A DNA stretch of 64,000 nucleotides from Pseudomonas azadiae (GTDB taxonomy: Bacteria > Pseudomonadota > Gammaproteobacteria > Pseudomonadales > Pseudomonadaceae): positions 1,116,001 to 1,180,000 of the forward strand of contig NZ_JAHSTY010000001.1 of NCBI RefSeq assembly GCF_019145355.1. The letters run 5' to 3'. This document shows, piece after piece, positions 9,033-18,419 of the stretch. Numbering within the stretch: the stretch's first letter is position 1; each line of letters opens with the position of its first letter. The notes under the pieces were generated by a model. It searched no databases, was not told the origin of the DNA, and was given only the letters and a program-made list of their open reading frames with translations. A program made the translations under genes and the position numbers.

Positions 9033-9237
9033 GACTGCGCAACGCACCTGGTCCCTAAGCGTCTTGCCTTCAAGGCGCTAGGACTAGAGCCCGAAACACC
9101 CTCGCTGCACATTGACCATCGCGCTAATCGACGAACGGACTTCATCCTTCGGCAATCGTCGGTATGCTTGCACACGTCTAGCACGGGCATCTGCCCGATG
9201 TTTCCGTCACTGCTCCTCGCTTTTCATGGAGTGAAGC

Positions 9238-9960
9238 ATGCTCAAATCCTGCGTTTTCCTGGTCAGCGTCCTTGCCGCCTGCCCCCTCGCGCACGCGCAG
9301 ATCTTCCAGCGCGAATTGGGCGACTTCGACCTCAAATTGGGCACTACCCCCAGCCGCAGCATGGCCCAGGGGCTGGTCAAGCCGACCGCCCCCGGCAGCG
9401 ACGCGTTCCATGGCGGGCTGGACCTGAGCCACGACAGCGGCCTGTATTTCGGCCAGTTTTCACCGAACATGGGGTTGTCGCCGGCCAGTACACTCGAAGT
9501 CGACTCCTATATGGGCTTCAAACAGCCCTTCGACCAGACCCTGGGCTACGAAGTGGGTTTGATCCACTACAGCTACCCCAAGCTCAGCCCCCTCGACAGC
9601 CAGGCGTTCTATGGCGGCCTGAACCTGCTGGGCAATCGCTTCGGCGTCTCCTTCAGCCATGATCCGGACCGCCAGGACAGCACGCTGTTCGCCGACCTTG
9701 GCGGCACGCAGCCCTTCGGGATTGGCGTGAGCATGAAGTACACCACCCACCAGCTCGGCACCCCGACCTCGGTGGACGGCGGTGCCATCAGCAGCTTCAG
9801 CGATTGGTCGGTGCAGCTCTCCCGCGCCTGGAAAGGTGTCGACCTGGACCTGATCTACAGCGACTCCAGCCTCAGCGGCGGCGACTGCTCGGCCTACTCC
9901 GGACACAATTCGCAATGCGACGGCCTCTTGACCTTGAAGGCCGTACGATCGTTTTATTGA
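9238..9960 (+). CDS. TorF-family putative outer-membrane porin
   Basis: The 240-residue protein has a signal peptide (MLKSCVFLVSVLAACPLAHA, cleavage after AHA) followed by alternating polar/hydrophobic strands ending in aromatic residues and a final RSFY. The layout fits the TorF/Gcw_chp family of small beta-barrels, with two late cysteines in GGDCSAYSGHNSQCDG that could form a disulfide. The substrate is unknown. It is followed by a lipoprotein gene after 67 bases, perhaps in the same transcript. Confidence 0.7.
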   Translation: MLKSCVFLVSVLAACPLAHAQIFQRELGDFDLKLGTTPSRSMAQGLVKPTAPGSDAFHGGLDLSHDSGLYFGQFSPNMGLSPASTLEVDSYMGFKQPFDQTLGYEVGLIHYSYPKLSPLDSQAFYGGLNLLGNRFGVSFSHDPDRQDSTLFADLGGTQPFGIGVSMKYTTHQLGTPTSVDGGAISSFSDWSVQLSRAWKGVDLDLIYSDSSLSGGDCSAYSGHNSQCDGLLTLKAVRSFY

Positions 9961-10027
9961 CAGGCTGAACTGTCGCCCTCGTCGCGGGTTCACATGCGTT
10001 AACTCCCCACTGCGCAAGGACCCGCCC

Positions 10028-10894
10028 ATGCTACGTCGGCTCAAACTTCTGGTGCTGCTGCTGAGCCTTAGCCTGGTGCTCGCCGGCTGCAGTCGCGTGG
10101 GCCTGGCCTACCGCAACCTGGACGTGATCATCCCCTGGACCCTCAATGACTACCTGGACATGAATGCCGGGCAGAAGAGCTGGTTCAACGACAAACTCAA
10201 GGAACACCTGGCGTGGCACTGCACCACGCAACTGCCGGGTTACCTGGGTTGGCTGGACCGCCTGCAGCAGATGGTCGACAGCAACCAGGTCACCGACGCG
10301 GCGCTGCAGGCCCGCACCGTCGAAGCCAAGCAAGCCATCGCCGAAGTCGCCCGTGAAATCACTCCGTCGGCCATCGAGCTGTTGCAGGGGCTGGATGACC
10401 AACAGGTCAAAGAAATGAACGACGCCCTGGCCAAGGACTTGCGCAAGCGCCAGGACGAATTCCTCAAGCCGCCCCTTGCGCAGCAGATCAAGGAGCGCGC
10501 CGAGCGTATGAGCAAGCGCCTGGATGCCTGGATCGGCCCGCTGAGCACCAGCCAGCAGAATCGAGTGACGGCCTGGTCTATCACATTGGGGGATCAGAAT
10601 AAGGAATGGATCGGTAACCGAGCGAACTGGCAGGCGCAATTTATCCAGGCCGTGCAGCAACGCCGCAACGCCGACTTCCCGCAGCAAATGCAGCAATTGC
10701 TGGTAGACCGGGAAAGCCTGTGGACGCCGGAATATCGCGAGGCTTATGGGCGCACAGAGGCGGCGGCGCGCAGTCTGATCGTCGATTTGATGGCTGAAAG
10801 TAGTGCACAACAGCGTCTGAAGCTTACGCAAAAAATCGACGGCGTACGCAGCGACTTCAAGGCACTCAAATGCCTCAAGGCCGCCGCGAATTAA
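10028..10894 (+). CDS. DUF6279-type lipoprotein
   Basis: The 288-residue protein starts with MLRRLKLLVLLLSLSLVLAG followed by Cys21, a lipobox (LAGC), so it should be lipidated and anchored in the envelope. The mature part is alpha-helical, rich in Gln, Lys and Glu, with the family-like phrase YRNLDVIIPWTLNDYLDMN near residue 28. No enzymatic motif is visible. A REP element begins four bases after the stop and may stabilise the transcript. Confidence 0.75.
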   Translation: MLRRLKLLVLLLSLSLVLAGCSRVGLAYRNLDVIIPWTLNDYLDMNAGQKSWFNDKLKEHLAWHCTTQLPGYLGWLDRLQQMVDSNQVTDAALQARTVEAKQAIAEVAREITPSAIELLQGLDDQQVKEMNDALAKDLRKRQDEFLKPPLAQQIKERAERMSKRLDAWIGPLSTSQQNRVTAWSITLGDQNKEWIGNRANWQAQFIQAVQQRRNADFPQQMQQLLVDRESLWTPEYREAYGRTEAAARSLIVDLMAESSAQQRLKLTQKIDGVRSDFKALKCLKAAAN

Positions 10895-10897
10895 ACC

Positions 10898-11002
10898 TGT
10901 GGGAGCGGGCTTGCTCGCGAAAGCGGTGTATCAGTCAACTTATCCGATGACTGACATTACGCATTCGCGAGCAAGTCGAAGCGTCGAACCGCCGCTCCCA
11001 CA
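10898..11002. repeat. REP palindrome pair
   Basis: The left arm is TGTGGGAGCGGGCTTGCTCG. The right arm is a divergent copy carrying GCGAGCAAGTCGAAGCGTCG before GCTCCCACA. It lies between the stop of the lipoprotein gene and the 3' end of the convergent gene at 11023. Confidence 0.85.
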
Positions 11003-11022
11003 TTTGCTCGGTGTAATGCCAT

Positions 11023-11412
11023 TCAAGCAATTTGGGCCTTGGACGCCACTTCAGCAAACGTCGCAGGATCCAGCGCATCCGCTTGTTCATCCAGCACCTG
11101 ACGCGGATGGTCATTGCCGGGAATGGAGCTGTCTATCAACGCCAGGAGCTGTGCCCCCAACGCCGTCAATATGAAATTCTCGCCATTGCCGCCCTCTTCC
11201 TCGGGGCGCGACTCAATGAACCCGCGCTTGAACAGCAGCGCCTCGTAATCGGCCGCAGTCTTTTTCAGCGCGTCCAGATTGCCGGTGGACTCGCCCGCCG
11301 TCGCCTTCTCGGCCGCTTCCTGCTCGGCGTATTTACGCGGCGCGAAACTGCCCTCGCCGTTCTGCACTTCATGCAGCAGACGTTCGATCAGATCCCAGTT
11401 GTAAGTCGTCAT
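11023..11412 (-). CDS. DUF2513-like putative regulator
   Basis: The 129-residue soluble protein begins MTTYNWDLIERLLHEVQNG. Its layout (short N-terminal helix, YEALLFKRGFIESR, then LTALGAQLLALIDSS) resembles winged-helix-like DUF2513 proteins, which are often called transcriptional regulators without proof. AGGAGG stands nine bases before the ATG at 11412. Longer in-frame starts upstream would overlap the divergent signal-peptide gene and are unlikely. It stands alone between a REP element and the divergent gene at 11567. Confidence 0.65.
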   Translation of the reverse strand: MTTYNWDLIERLLHEVQNGEGSFAPRKYAEQEAAEKATAGESTGNLDALKKTAADYEALLFKRGFIESRPEEEGGNGENFILTALGAQLLALIDSSIPGNDHPRQVLDEQADALDPATFAEVASKAQIA

Positions 11413-11566
11413 CCTGATTCCTCCTGCAGGCCCACGAAAAAGTAGCCCATCAGAAACTGTGACACGCCCCCTCAGTTGCCGTTCAGCCTGATCGACGGGC
11501 GTGGGTTCGCTGAACTTTCCAGACGTTCGCACCCTCAACCGAACACAACCGCCAAGGAGGTCCCCG

Positions 11567-11842
11567 ATGAAAACCCTGATGAATCTGGCCGTCGCCGCCA
11601 CACTGCTGAGTGCCCTGCCCGCCTGGGCCTGCACACCGGACGAAGCCACCGCCATGCGCGAGCAACTGGCTCAAGAAGTCGCCAAACTGACTGAGCAGAA
11701 CCCGACCAAGGCGAAGGAGATGAACGACGAGCTGCAGAAGATGGACCTGGATACCGAAAGCGCCGAGTTTCCTGACAAATGCCAATTGATCGATGCGCGG
11801 CTCAAGGAACTTAGGGAAGCGGCGGCCAACGCCAAAAACTGA
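11567..11842 (+). CDS. Small exported protein, 91 residues, function unknown
   Basis: A clear Sec signal peptide (MKTLMNLAVAATLLSALPAW, probable cleavage at AWA) precedes a short helical, highly charged mature domain. The mature domain has two cysteines, one right after the cleavage site (ACTPDE) and one in DKCQLIDAR, which could pair in the periplasm. AAGGAGG sits six bases before the ATG. A terminator hairpin follows the stop by about 25 bases. Similar proteins are common in pseudomonads but I know of no assigned role. Confidence 0.75.
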   Translation: MKTLMNLAVAATLLSALPAWACTPDEATAMREQLAQEVAKLTEQNPTKAKEMNDELQKMDLDTESAEFPDKCQLIDARLKELREAAANAKN

Positions 11843-11866
11843 GTGAAGGAGCGTGGGGAACGCTCC

Positions 11867-11897
11867 AAAAAAAAACCGGACGATTGTCCGGTTTTTT
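11867..11897. terminator. Bidirectional rho-independent terminator
   Basis: The stem AACCGGAC/GTCCGGTT is flanked by A and T runs on both sides, so it works in either direction. It separates the convergent small exported protein gene and the DEAD-box helicase gene. Confidence 0.9.
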
Positions 11898-11912
11898 CAT
11901 ATCAGCCCAACC

Positions 11913-13256
11913 TTACTCGGCAGCCGGCGCTTCCGGCTTGCGGCGCTTGAGCGGCGCCATGCCATCCTTGCTGACGAGGGACAGGTTGTCGGTCTTCGGC
12001 CGGTTGGCGATCTTGCGCTTGGTCGGCGATTTGCCGACTTTCTTCTTGTCGCCCTTGGCGTCGACTTTTTTCTTCTTCACGCCAACGGCCTTGCCCGACG
12101 CCTTGACCTTCTTCGGCCCGGTGTAGGTGCCTTTGACTTCCTTGATGGTACGACGCTCGAACGATTGCTTGAGGTAGCGCTCGATGCTCGACATCAGGTT
12201 CCAGTCGCCATGACAGATCAGCGAGATGGCCAGGCCGTCGTTGCCGGCACGCCCGGTACGGCCGATACGGTGCACGTATTCATCGCCGCTGCGCGGCATG
12301 TCGAAGTTGATCACCATGTCCAGGCCGTCGACGTCCAGGCCGCGCGCGGCAACGTCGGTGGCGACCAGGATCTTCACGCCGCCGGCCTTGAGGCGGTCGA
12401 TGGCCAGCTTGCGGTCCTTCTGGTCCTTTTCACCGTGCAGCACGAACGCCTTGTATTCCTGGGCGACCAGGCGACCGTAGATGCGGTCGGCCGCAGCGCG
12501 GGTGTTGGTGAACACGATGGCTTTCTGATAGGTCTCGTTGGCCAGCAGCCAGTTGAGAATCTGCTCTTTGTGCACGTTGTGGTCAGCGGTAACGATCTGC
12601 TGGCGCGTGGTCGCGTTCAGGTCGCTGACGTTGTTGACCTGCAAGTGCTCCGGGTTGTTCAGGATCTTGGCGACCATGTCGCGCAGGGTCGAACCGCCGG
12701 TGGTGGCGGAGAACAGCATGGTCTGCTGGCGGTTGACGCATTCAGCGACCAGGCGCTGCACGTCGTCGGCAAAGCCCATGTCGAGCATGCGGTCGGCTTC
12801 GTCCAGCACCAGCACTTCGACTTCCTTGAGGTCGAGGTTGCCGGCGTTGAGCTGCTCGATCATGCGCCCTGGCGTGCCGATCAGGATGTCCGGCACCTTG
12901 CGCAGCATGGCGGCCTGGACCTTGAAATCTTCACCGCCGGTGATGAGGCCGGACTTGATGAAGGTGAACTGCGAAAAGCGCTCCACTTCCTTCAACGTCT
13001 GCTGGGCCAGCTCGCGGGTCGGCAGCAGGATCAGGGTCTTGATGCTGACGCGGACTTTGGCCGGGCCGATCAGACGATGCAGGATCGGCAGGACGAAAGC
13101 GGCGGTCTTGCCGCTACCGGTTTGAGCCGTCACCCGCAGGTCACGCCCTTCGAGCGCGAGCGGGATGGCCGCTGCCTGCACAGGCGTAGGCTCGACAAAT
13201 TTAAGCTCGGCCACGGCTTTGAGCAGGCGTTCGTGCAGGGCGAATTGGGAAAACAC
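11913..13256 (-). CDS. DEAD-box ATP-dependent RNA helicase (RhlE-like)
   Basis: The 447-residue protein carries the Q motif (PTPVQ, Q27), Walker A AQTGSGKT (44-51), PTRELAQQ, GTPGR, DEAD, SAT, and the C-terminal ARGLDV and HRIGRTGR motifs. A lysine-rich tail (KKKKVDAKGDKKK) suits RNA binding. Such proteins unwind RNA duplexes in RNA decay or ribosome assembly. The best start is a GTG at 13256 with GAGGTAG upstream, rather than an ATG eight codons earlier. From memory it is close to P. aeruginosa PA3950. It stands alone. Confidence 0.9.
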   Translation of the reverse strand: MFSQFALHERLLKAVAELKFVEPTPVQAAAIPLALEGRDLRVTAQTGSGKTAAFVLPILHRLIGPAKVRVSIKTLILLPTRELAQQTLKEVERFSQFTFIKSGLITGGEDFKVQAAMLRKVPDILIGTPGRMIEQLNAGNLDLKEVEVLVLDEADRMLDMGFADDVQRLVAECVNRQQTMLFSATTGGSTLRDMVAKILNNPEHLQVNNVSDLNATTRQQIVTADHNVHKEQILNWLLANETYQKAIVFTNTRAAADRIYGRLVAQEYKAFVLHGEKDQKDRKLAIDRLKAGGVKILVATDVAARGLDVDGLDMVINFDMPRSGDEYVHRIGRTGRAGNDGLAISLICHGDWNLMSSIERYLKQSFERRTIKEVKGTYTGPKKVKASGKAVGVKKKKVDAKGDKKKVGKSPTKRKIANRPKTDNLSLVSKDGMAPLKRRKPEAPAAE

Positions 13257-13450
13257 GGGTGCTACCTCGAAGAAATACAAAAAAACAGCTGCATAGGGTA
13301 CCGGTTTCGCGCGTCCAAACCGAGTTTCTTTACGCGAACGGTGCTATTGAGCCGCTTTTTTGTCAGGACATTTGTCCATGACATCAACTTCGCCGCACTT
13401 AAATGCTCTAATCGCCCCCCTGTTGTCCCACAGAAGAATCGGTTTCACCC

Positions 13451-14749
13451 ATGGATATCAAACAGCTCTGGCTCAACCTCCAGGACCTCTGGGGCGCCCT
13501 CGATGAACACCCGCTGCTGCACGCCAGCCTCGGCTTATTGGTATTGCTGGTAGTGGCGCTGTTGCTCGGACGCGTGGCGCGCTACCTCACCCTCCACGCC
13601 ATCAAATTGCTCGGCCGGCAACCGGCGCTGCATTGGCTCAACGACCTGCGGCACAACAAAGTCTTCCATCGCCTGGCGCAGATGACGCCGTCGCTGGTGA
13701 TCCAGTTCGGCCTTTACCTGGTGCCGGACCTGAGCAAGACCGCGATCCTGTTCATCGGCAACGTGGCCCTGGCGCTGACAATCCTGTTCCTGGTGCTGGC
13801 CATGAGCGCCCTGCTCAGTGCCTTGCTGGACATCTACGCGCGGACCGAACATGCGCGCACCCGCTCGATCAAGGGCTACGTGCAGTTGGCGAAAATGGTG
13901 CTGTTCGTGTTTGGCGCGATCATCATTGTCGCCACCCTGATTGATCGTTCGCCGCTGTTGCTGCTGTCGGGTTTGGGTGCGATGTCGGCGGTGATCCTGT
14001 TGGTGTACAAGGACACCCTGCTGTCATTCGTCGCCAGTGTGCAACTGACCAGCAATGACATGCTGCGGGTCGGCGACTGGATCGAAATGCCCCAGGTCGG
14101 CGCCGACGGCGATGTGGTGGATATCACCTTGCACACGGTCAAGGTGCAGAATTTCGACAAGACTATCGTCTCCATCCCCACCTGGCGCCTGATGTCCGAG
14201 TCGTTCAAGAACTGGCGCGGGATGCAGCAGTCCGGCGGGCGCCGCATCAAGCGCAGCCTGTTCATCGACGCCAGCGGGGTGCGCTTCCTGCGTGACGATG
14301 AGGAGTTGCGCATGACCCAGGTGCACCTGCTCACCGACTACATCGGGCGCAAGCAGGCCGAACTCAAGGCCTGGAACGAAGCCCAGGGCCACAGTGCGCA
14401 GTTATCGGCCAACCGCCGCCGCATGACCAACCTCGGTACTTTCCGTGCCTACGCGCTGGCCTACCTGAAAAGCCACCCGGACATCCAGCCGAACATGACG
14501 TGCATGGTGCGTCAGATGCAAACCACCGCCCAGGGCGTGCCGCTGGAAATCTACTGTTTTACCCGCACCACGGCGTGGGCGGATTACGAGCGGATCCAGG
14601 GGGACATCTTTGATTACCTGCTGGCGGTATTGCCGGAGTTTGGCTTGAGCCTGTACCAGCAGCCCAGCGGCAACGATTTGCGCGCGGGAATGATGCCGGC
14701 GGTCATGGGAGCCAGCCATTTGCCTGCCCCCCAGAACAGCCTGGCGTAA
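13451..14749 (+). CDS. YbdG-like mechanosensitive ion channel (MscS superfamily)
   Basis: The 432-residue inner-membrane protein has about five membrane segments in the first 200 residues. The last is the pore-lining helix region (LLSGLGAMSAVILLVYKDTL), followed by the MscS beta domain (LRVGDWIEMPQVGADGDVVD, VSIPTWRLMSESFKNW). The large C-terminal domain and the length match YbdG, a miniconductance channel that releases solutes after osmotic downshift. It is monocistronic: upstream lies the divergent helicase, downstream a convergent TetR gene six bases away. Confidence 0.88.
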   Translation: MDIKQLWLNLQDLWGALDEHPLLHASLGLLVLLVVALLLGRVARYLTLHAIKLLGRQPALHWLNDLRHNKVFHRLAQMTPSLVIQFGLYLVPDLSKTAILFIGNVALALTILFLVLAMSALLSALLDIYARTEHARTRSIKGYVQLAKMVLFVFGAIIIVATLIDRSPLLLLSGLGAMSAVILLVYKDTLLSFVASVQLTSNDMLRVGDWIEMPQVGADGDVVDITLHTVKVQNFDKTIVSIPTWRLMSESFKNWRGMQQSGGRRIKRSLFIDASGVRFLRDDEELRMTQVHLLTDYIGRKQAELKAWNEAQGHSAQLSANRRRMTNLGTFRAYALAYLKSHPDIQPNMTCMVRQMQTTAQGVPLEIYCFTRTTAWADYERIQGDIFDYLLAVLPEFGLSLYQQPSGNDLRAGMMPAVMGASHLPAPQNSLA

Positions 14750-14755
14750 TCGCTT

Positions 14756-15325
14756 CTACTGCGGCAATGAAGCGGTCATTTCAGCGCGGCATGCCTCGAG
14801 GATTTCGTCCGCGAGGGGAGAGTCATCCGGGCATGCCCGCGACAACATGACCGCGCCGATTGCATGCGCCAGCATGTCGATTATCTTTGCGCGCGCAAGA
14901 TCCCTGGGCGCCTGTTCATCGGCCAGGTACTTCTGCTGGAGCTTGGCCAGCGTGCGCTCTATCCCTTCGGCAAAGGTCTCCTTGAACTCGCCCGATTGAC
15001 GCGCGGCGTCCCCGCACAGCGCCGCCAGGGTGCACCCTTCGCTCCTGCCGTCGCGGTGGTCCCGCGATACGTAAAGATTGATGAATTGCTGCAAGTCCAG
15101 GCTTTCCGTGCTGGCAACCGACTGCGAAAGACTGGTGGCCGCCGCTTCCGCCATCAAATCCGCCTTGGAGCCAAAATGCTTGTAGAAACCGCCCTGGGTA
15201 AACCCGGCTGCGGCCATAAGCTCCGCCACCCCCACGCCGTCGTAGCCGCGCTCACGAAACAGCTCTGAAGCCGTCTCCACGATATGCGCTCGATTAGCCA
15301 GTGACTGTGCCTTGGTGATTTTCAT
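14756..15325 (-). CDS. TetR/AcrR-family repressor of the adjacent oxidoreductase operon
   Basis: The 189-residue protein has a TetR DNA-binding domain at residues 10-57 (RGYDGVGVAELMAAAGFTQG and GGFYKHFGSKADLM). The C-terminal ligand domain contains Cys98, Cys104 and a later cysteine (RACPDDS). Redox- or electrophile-sensing TetR proteins such as NemR use cysteines in this domain, which fits the neighbouring old yellow enzyme but is inference. It is divergent from that operon, and a perfect inverted repeat lies in the shared promoter region. Confidence 0.85.
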   Translation of the reverse strand: MKITKAQSLANRAHIVETASELFRERGYDGVGVAELMAAAGFTQGGFYKHFGSKADLMAEAAATSLSQSVASTESLDLQQFINLYVSRDHRDGRSEGCTLAALCGDAARQSGEFKETFAEGIERTLAKLQQKYLADEQAPRDLARAKIIDMLAHAIGAVMLSRACPDDSPLADEILEACRAEMTASLPQ

Positions 15326-15377
15326 GTGTTCGCCTCTGCATCGCTGAGCAATGCCCGCATCTTACTATGATGTCGAC

Positions 15378-15409
15378 CGTAATCAAAAGTATTGACAGTT
15401 TTGATTACG
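15378..15409. promoter_or_regulatory. Inverted-repeat operator overlapping a -35 box (TetR target)
   Basis: Arms CGTAATCAAAA and TTTTGATTACG (11 of 11 complementary) are separated by 10 bases. The spacer contains TTGACA (15392-15397), a consensus -35 hexamer for the old yellow enzyme operon; the -10 is weak near 15415-15420. Repressor binding here would block RNA polymerase directly and could also cover the divergent TetR promoter. The pairing with this regulator is inference from position. Confidence 0.8.
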
Positions 15410-15490
15410 ACCAACATCATAAATGCGCTGTCGCGAATTCCCGCCGGCACGGCGCATTCGCCGTCATTGCCCAACGATCACGGAAACGAT

Positions 15491-16585
15491 ATGAACGACA
15501 AGACCTTGTTCGAGCCTTACCCGCTCGGCGCGCTGACACTTTCCAATAAAGTCGTCATGGCGCCGTTGACCCGCAACCGAGCGGCGAATGGCTTTGTGCC
15601 CAGTGAGTTGGCGGCCACGTATTACGCGCAACGGGCATCAGCAGGGCTGCTGATTTCCGAGGCCTCCCAGATCTCGCGACAGGGCCAGGGCTATCAGGAC
15701 ACGCCTGGGATCTATACGCAGGCGCAGATCGAAGGATGGCGCAAGGTCACCGACGCCGTGCATGCAAACGGCGGCAGGATTTTCCTGCAGCTGTGGCATG
15801 TAGGCCGGGTGTCGCACGTTGACCTTCAGGAAAACGGCGCATCACCCGTGGCCCCCTCTGCCTTGCGTGCGGCGACCAAAGTGTTCGTCAACAACGGCTT
15901 CGCAGATGCCTCAGAGCCCCGCGCCCTGGGCATTGACGAACTGCCGGGGATCATCAATGACTTTCGCCAGGCCGCAGCGAATGCCATCGCCGCAGGCTTC
16001 GACGGCGTAGAGCTCCATGGCGCAAACGGCTACTTGCTTGACCAGTTCCTCAGGGACAGCGCCAACGTGCGCACGGACGCCTACGGCGGCTCGATTGAAA
16101 ACCGCGCCCGCCTGCTGCTGGAAATCGCTGCGGCGGTCATCGCCGAAGTGGGCGCGGAGCGAACTGGTATCCGCCTGTCGCCTGTCTCACCCGCCAACGG
16201 TGTTTCGAGCTCCGCGCCACAAGCGCAGTTTGACTACGTCGTCGATCAACTCGACGCCTTGGGCGTGGTGTACCTGCATGTGGTCGAAGGTGCCACCGGC
16301 GGGCCGCGCGACGTAGCGCCGTTCGACTTTGGCTCGTTGCGCCAGCGCTTCGGAAATACCTATATCGCCAACAATGGCTACGACCTGCCCCTGGCCACCT
16401 CGACCCTCAACGAGGACCGCGCCGACCTGATCGCATTCGGACGCCCCTTCATTGCCAACCCGGACTTGGTCGAGCGCTTCAAAACCTGCGCCGCGCTGTC
16501 AGCGTTCGACCCTTCAACCCTGTATGGCGGTGGCGCAGCCGGCTACACCGACTACCCGGCGCTGGCTGTGCCCACGCACAGCTGA
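15491..16585 (+). CDS. Old yellow enzyme family FMN oxidoreductase (NemA-like)
   Basis: The 364-residue TIM-barrel flavoprotein begins TLFEPYPLGALTLSNKVVMA, has the FMN/substrate-binding LTRNRA and QLWHVGR regions, and carries the family motif HGANGYLLDQFLRDSANVR. It ends with IAFGRPFIANPDLVERF. Such enzymes reduce activated C=C bonds and nitro compounds with NADPH. GGAAA precedes the ATG at 15491; an upstream in-frame start would run through the operator. It is the first gene of a four-gene operon (gaps 61, 71 and 43 bases) under the divergent TetR gene. Confidence 0.92.
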   Translation: MNDKTLFEPYPLGALTLSNKVVMAPLTRNRAANGFVPSELAATYYAQRASAGLLISEASQISRQGQGYQDTPGIYTQAQIEGWRKVTDAVHANGGRIFLQLWHVGRVSHVDLQENGASPVAPSALRAATKVFVNNGFADASEPRALGIDELPGIINDFRQAAANAIAAGFDGVELHGANGYLLDQFLRDSANVRTDAYGGSIENRARLLLEIAAAVIAEVGAERTGIRLSPVSPANGVSSSAPQAQFDYVVDQLDALGVVYLHVVEGATGGPRDVAPFDFGSLRQRFGNTYIANNGYDLPLATSTLNEDRADLIAFGRPFIANPDLVERFKTCAALSAFDPSTLYGGGAAGYTDYPALAVPTHS

Positions 16586-16646
16586 ACTGAACACCCTGTG
16601 ATACCCCTGAGTCGCCCATCAACGTCCCTTGGCAGAGAATCCACCC

Positions 16647-17435
16647 ATGAACACTCCTGAAACCGTCCTGATTACCGGCGCATCCACTGGCATCGGCGCC
16701 ACCTATGCCGAGCGTTTCGCACGACGCGGGCACGACCTTGTCCTGGTGGCACGCGACAAGACTCGCCTGGACGCCCTCGCCGCAACGTTACGCGAGAAGC
16801 ACAAGGTCGCTGTGGATGTCCTGCAAGCTGACCTGACCCGGATCGATGACCTGAAGACCGTTGAAGCTCGCCTGCGTGATGATGCACGCATCACTCTCCT
16901 GGTCAACAATGCCGGCGCCGCGCAGTCGGGCAGCTTCATCGAACAGTCCACCGACAGTGTGGCAAACCTCGTCGCGTTGAACACCACGGCATTGGTGCGG
17001 CTGGCCAGCGCCATCGCGCCACGCCTGGCCCACGCAGGCAAAGGCGCGATCATCAATATCGGCTCGGTGGTCGGCCTGGCCCCTGAGTTCGGGATGACCG
17101 TGTACGGCGCGACCAAGGCGTTCGTGCTGTTTCTGTCACAAGGCATGAGCCTGGAACTCTCGCCCAAAGGGGTGTATGTGCAAGCCGTTCTCCCGGCAGC
17201 CACGCGCACGGAGATCTGGGACCGGGCGGGTATCGACGTCAACACCCTCAGTGAAATCATGGAAGTCGACGACCTGGTCGACGCCGCACTGCTCGGGTTT
17301 GATCGCCGTGAGCCGGTGACCATTCCCCCGCTGCATGACGCCGCCCGTTGGGACGCCTTGCAGGCGGCGCGCCAGGGCCTGCTGGGGCAGATCCGGCAGT
17401 CCGAGGTCGCCGAGCGTTATCACGCCAAGGCCTGA
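16647..17435 (+). CDS. SDR-family oxidoreductase
   Basis: The 262-residue protein has the classical short-chain dehydrogenase layout: TGASTGIGA near residue 10 (NAD(P) binding), NNAG near 87, and the catalytic Ser/Tyr/Lys set with YGATKAF near 157. Substrates of such enzymes range from sugars to ketones and are not evident here. It is the second gene of the TetR-controlled cluster and may process carbonyl products of the neighbouring reductases. The start with GAGAA upstream is preferred to an ATG six codons earlier. Confidence 0.88.
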   Translation: MNTPETVLITGASTGIGATYAERFARRGHDLVLVARDKTRLDALAATLREKHKVAVDVLQADLTRIDDLKTVEARLRDDARITLLVNNAGAAQSGSFIEQSTDSVANLVALNTTALVRLASAIAPRLAHAGKGAIINIGSVVGLAPEFGMTVYGATKAFVLFLSQGMSLELSPKGVYVQAVLPAATRTEIWDRAGIDVNTLSEIMEVDDLVDAALLGFDRREPVTIPPLHDAARWDALQAARQGLLGQIRQSEVAERYHAKA

Positions 17436-17506
17436 TCAACGCAGTCCTCGACGCTGTTACAGGCTTGTCACGGTAACAGCGTCGCCATCCGGCATACGGA
17501 GCACTC

Positions 17507-18376
17507 ATGCAAACACCAGCCCCACCCCTTCATCCCGAACCGCCCGCGCAGTTCATAAACGCGGCGAACCAATGGGTCAATGTCCAAGGCACGCCCTTCG
17601 CTTACCGTGACCTGGGGCCCAAGGGCGAACTGCCGCTGGTTTTGCTGAACCACTGGGGCGCGGTCCTGGACAACTTCGACCCGCGACTCATCGATGGCCT
17701 GGCGCGCACGCGGCGCGTTATCGCGGTTGACTATCGCGGGATCGGCGCATCCGGCGGCACTGCCCCGCTGACCGTCAGTGGCATGGCAGACGACGTCATT
17801 GCGACGATCGCTGCGCTGGGCTTCGAAAAAGTCGACCTGTTGGGGTTTTCCCTGGGTGGGTTCGTGGCGCAGGACATCGCCCTGAAAGCGCCGAACCTGC
17901 TGCGCAAGCTGATCTTGACCGGCACAGGGCCCGCCGGCGGCAAGGGCATTGATCGCGTCTGGTCAGTGTCTTGGCCATTGATGGTCAAAGGTTTGCTGAC
18001 GTTGCGCGATCCGAAGACCTACCTATTCTTCACCTCAACGGCCACCGGCCGGCGCGCCGCCCGGGACTTCCTGAAGCGCTTGAAGGAGCGCCGCAACGAT
18101 CGAGACAAGCAGGCGACACCCCGGGCATTCCTGCGGCAACTGAAAGCCATTCAGGCATGGGGCCGCCAGCCCGCGCAAGACCTCGGCCGCCTGCATACAC
18201 CGACGCTGATCGCCAATGGCGACAACGACATCATGGTGCCGAGCAGCAACAGCGCCGAGCTGGCCAACCGGATACCGAACGCGCAACTGATCATCTACCA
18301 GGACGCGGGCCATGGCGGGATTTTCCAGTATCACGCCGATTTCGTGGCCCAGGCATCAGCCTTCCTGAATGCCTGA
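17507..18376 (+). CDS. Alpha/beta hydrolase
   Basis: The 289-residue protein has an oxyanion region (LLNHWGAVLDNFDPR), the nucleophile elbow GFSLGG near residue 120, a late acid (NGDNDIMVP) and the catalytic histidine in QDAGHGG near 265. Esterases, lactonases and haloperoxidase-like enzymes share this arrangement. CGGAG precedes the ATG. Third gene of the TetR cluster; within it, hydrolysis of an electrophilic ester or lactone is plausible but unproven. Confidence 0.85.
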   Translation: MQTPAPPLHPEPPAQFINAANQWVNVQGTPFAYRDLGPKGELPLVLLNHWGAVLDNFDPRLIDGLARTRRVIAVDYRGIGASGGTAPLTVSGMADDVIATIAALGFEKVDLLGFSLGGFVAQDIALKAPNLLRKLILTGTGPAGGKGIDRVWSVSWPLMVKGLLTLRDPKTYLFFTSTATGRRAARDFLKRLKERRNDRDKQATPRAFLRQLKAIQAWGRQPAQDLGRLHTPTLIANGDNDIMVPSSNSAELANRIPNAQLIIYQDAGHGGIFQYHADFVAQASAFLNA

Positions 18377-18419
18377 AGATGTTCCGTCACGGCCCTCAGC
18401 CCCCTAAGAGCACATCATC

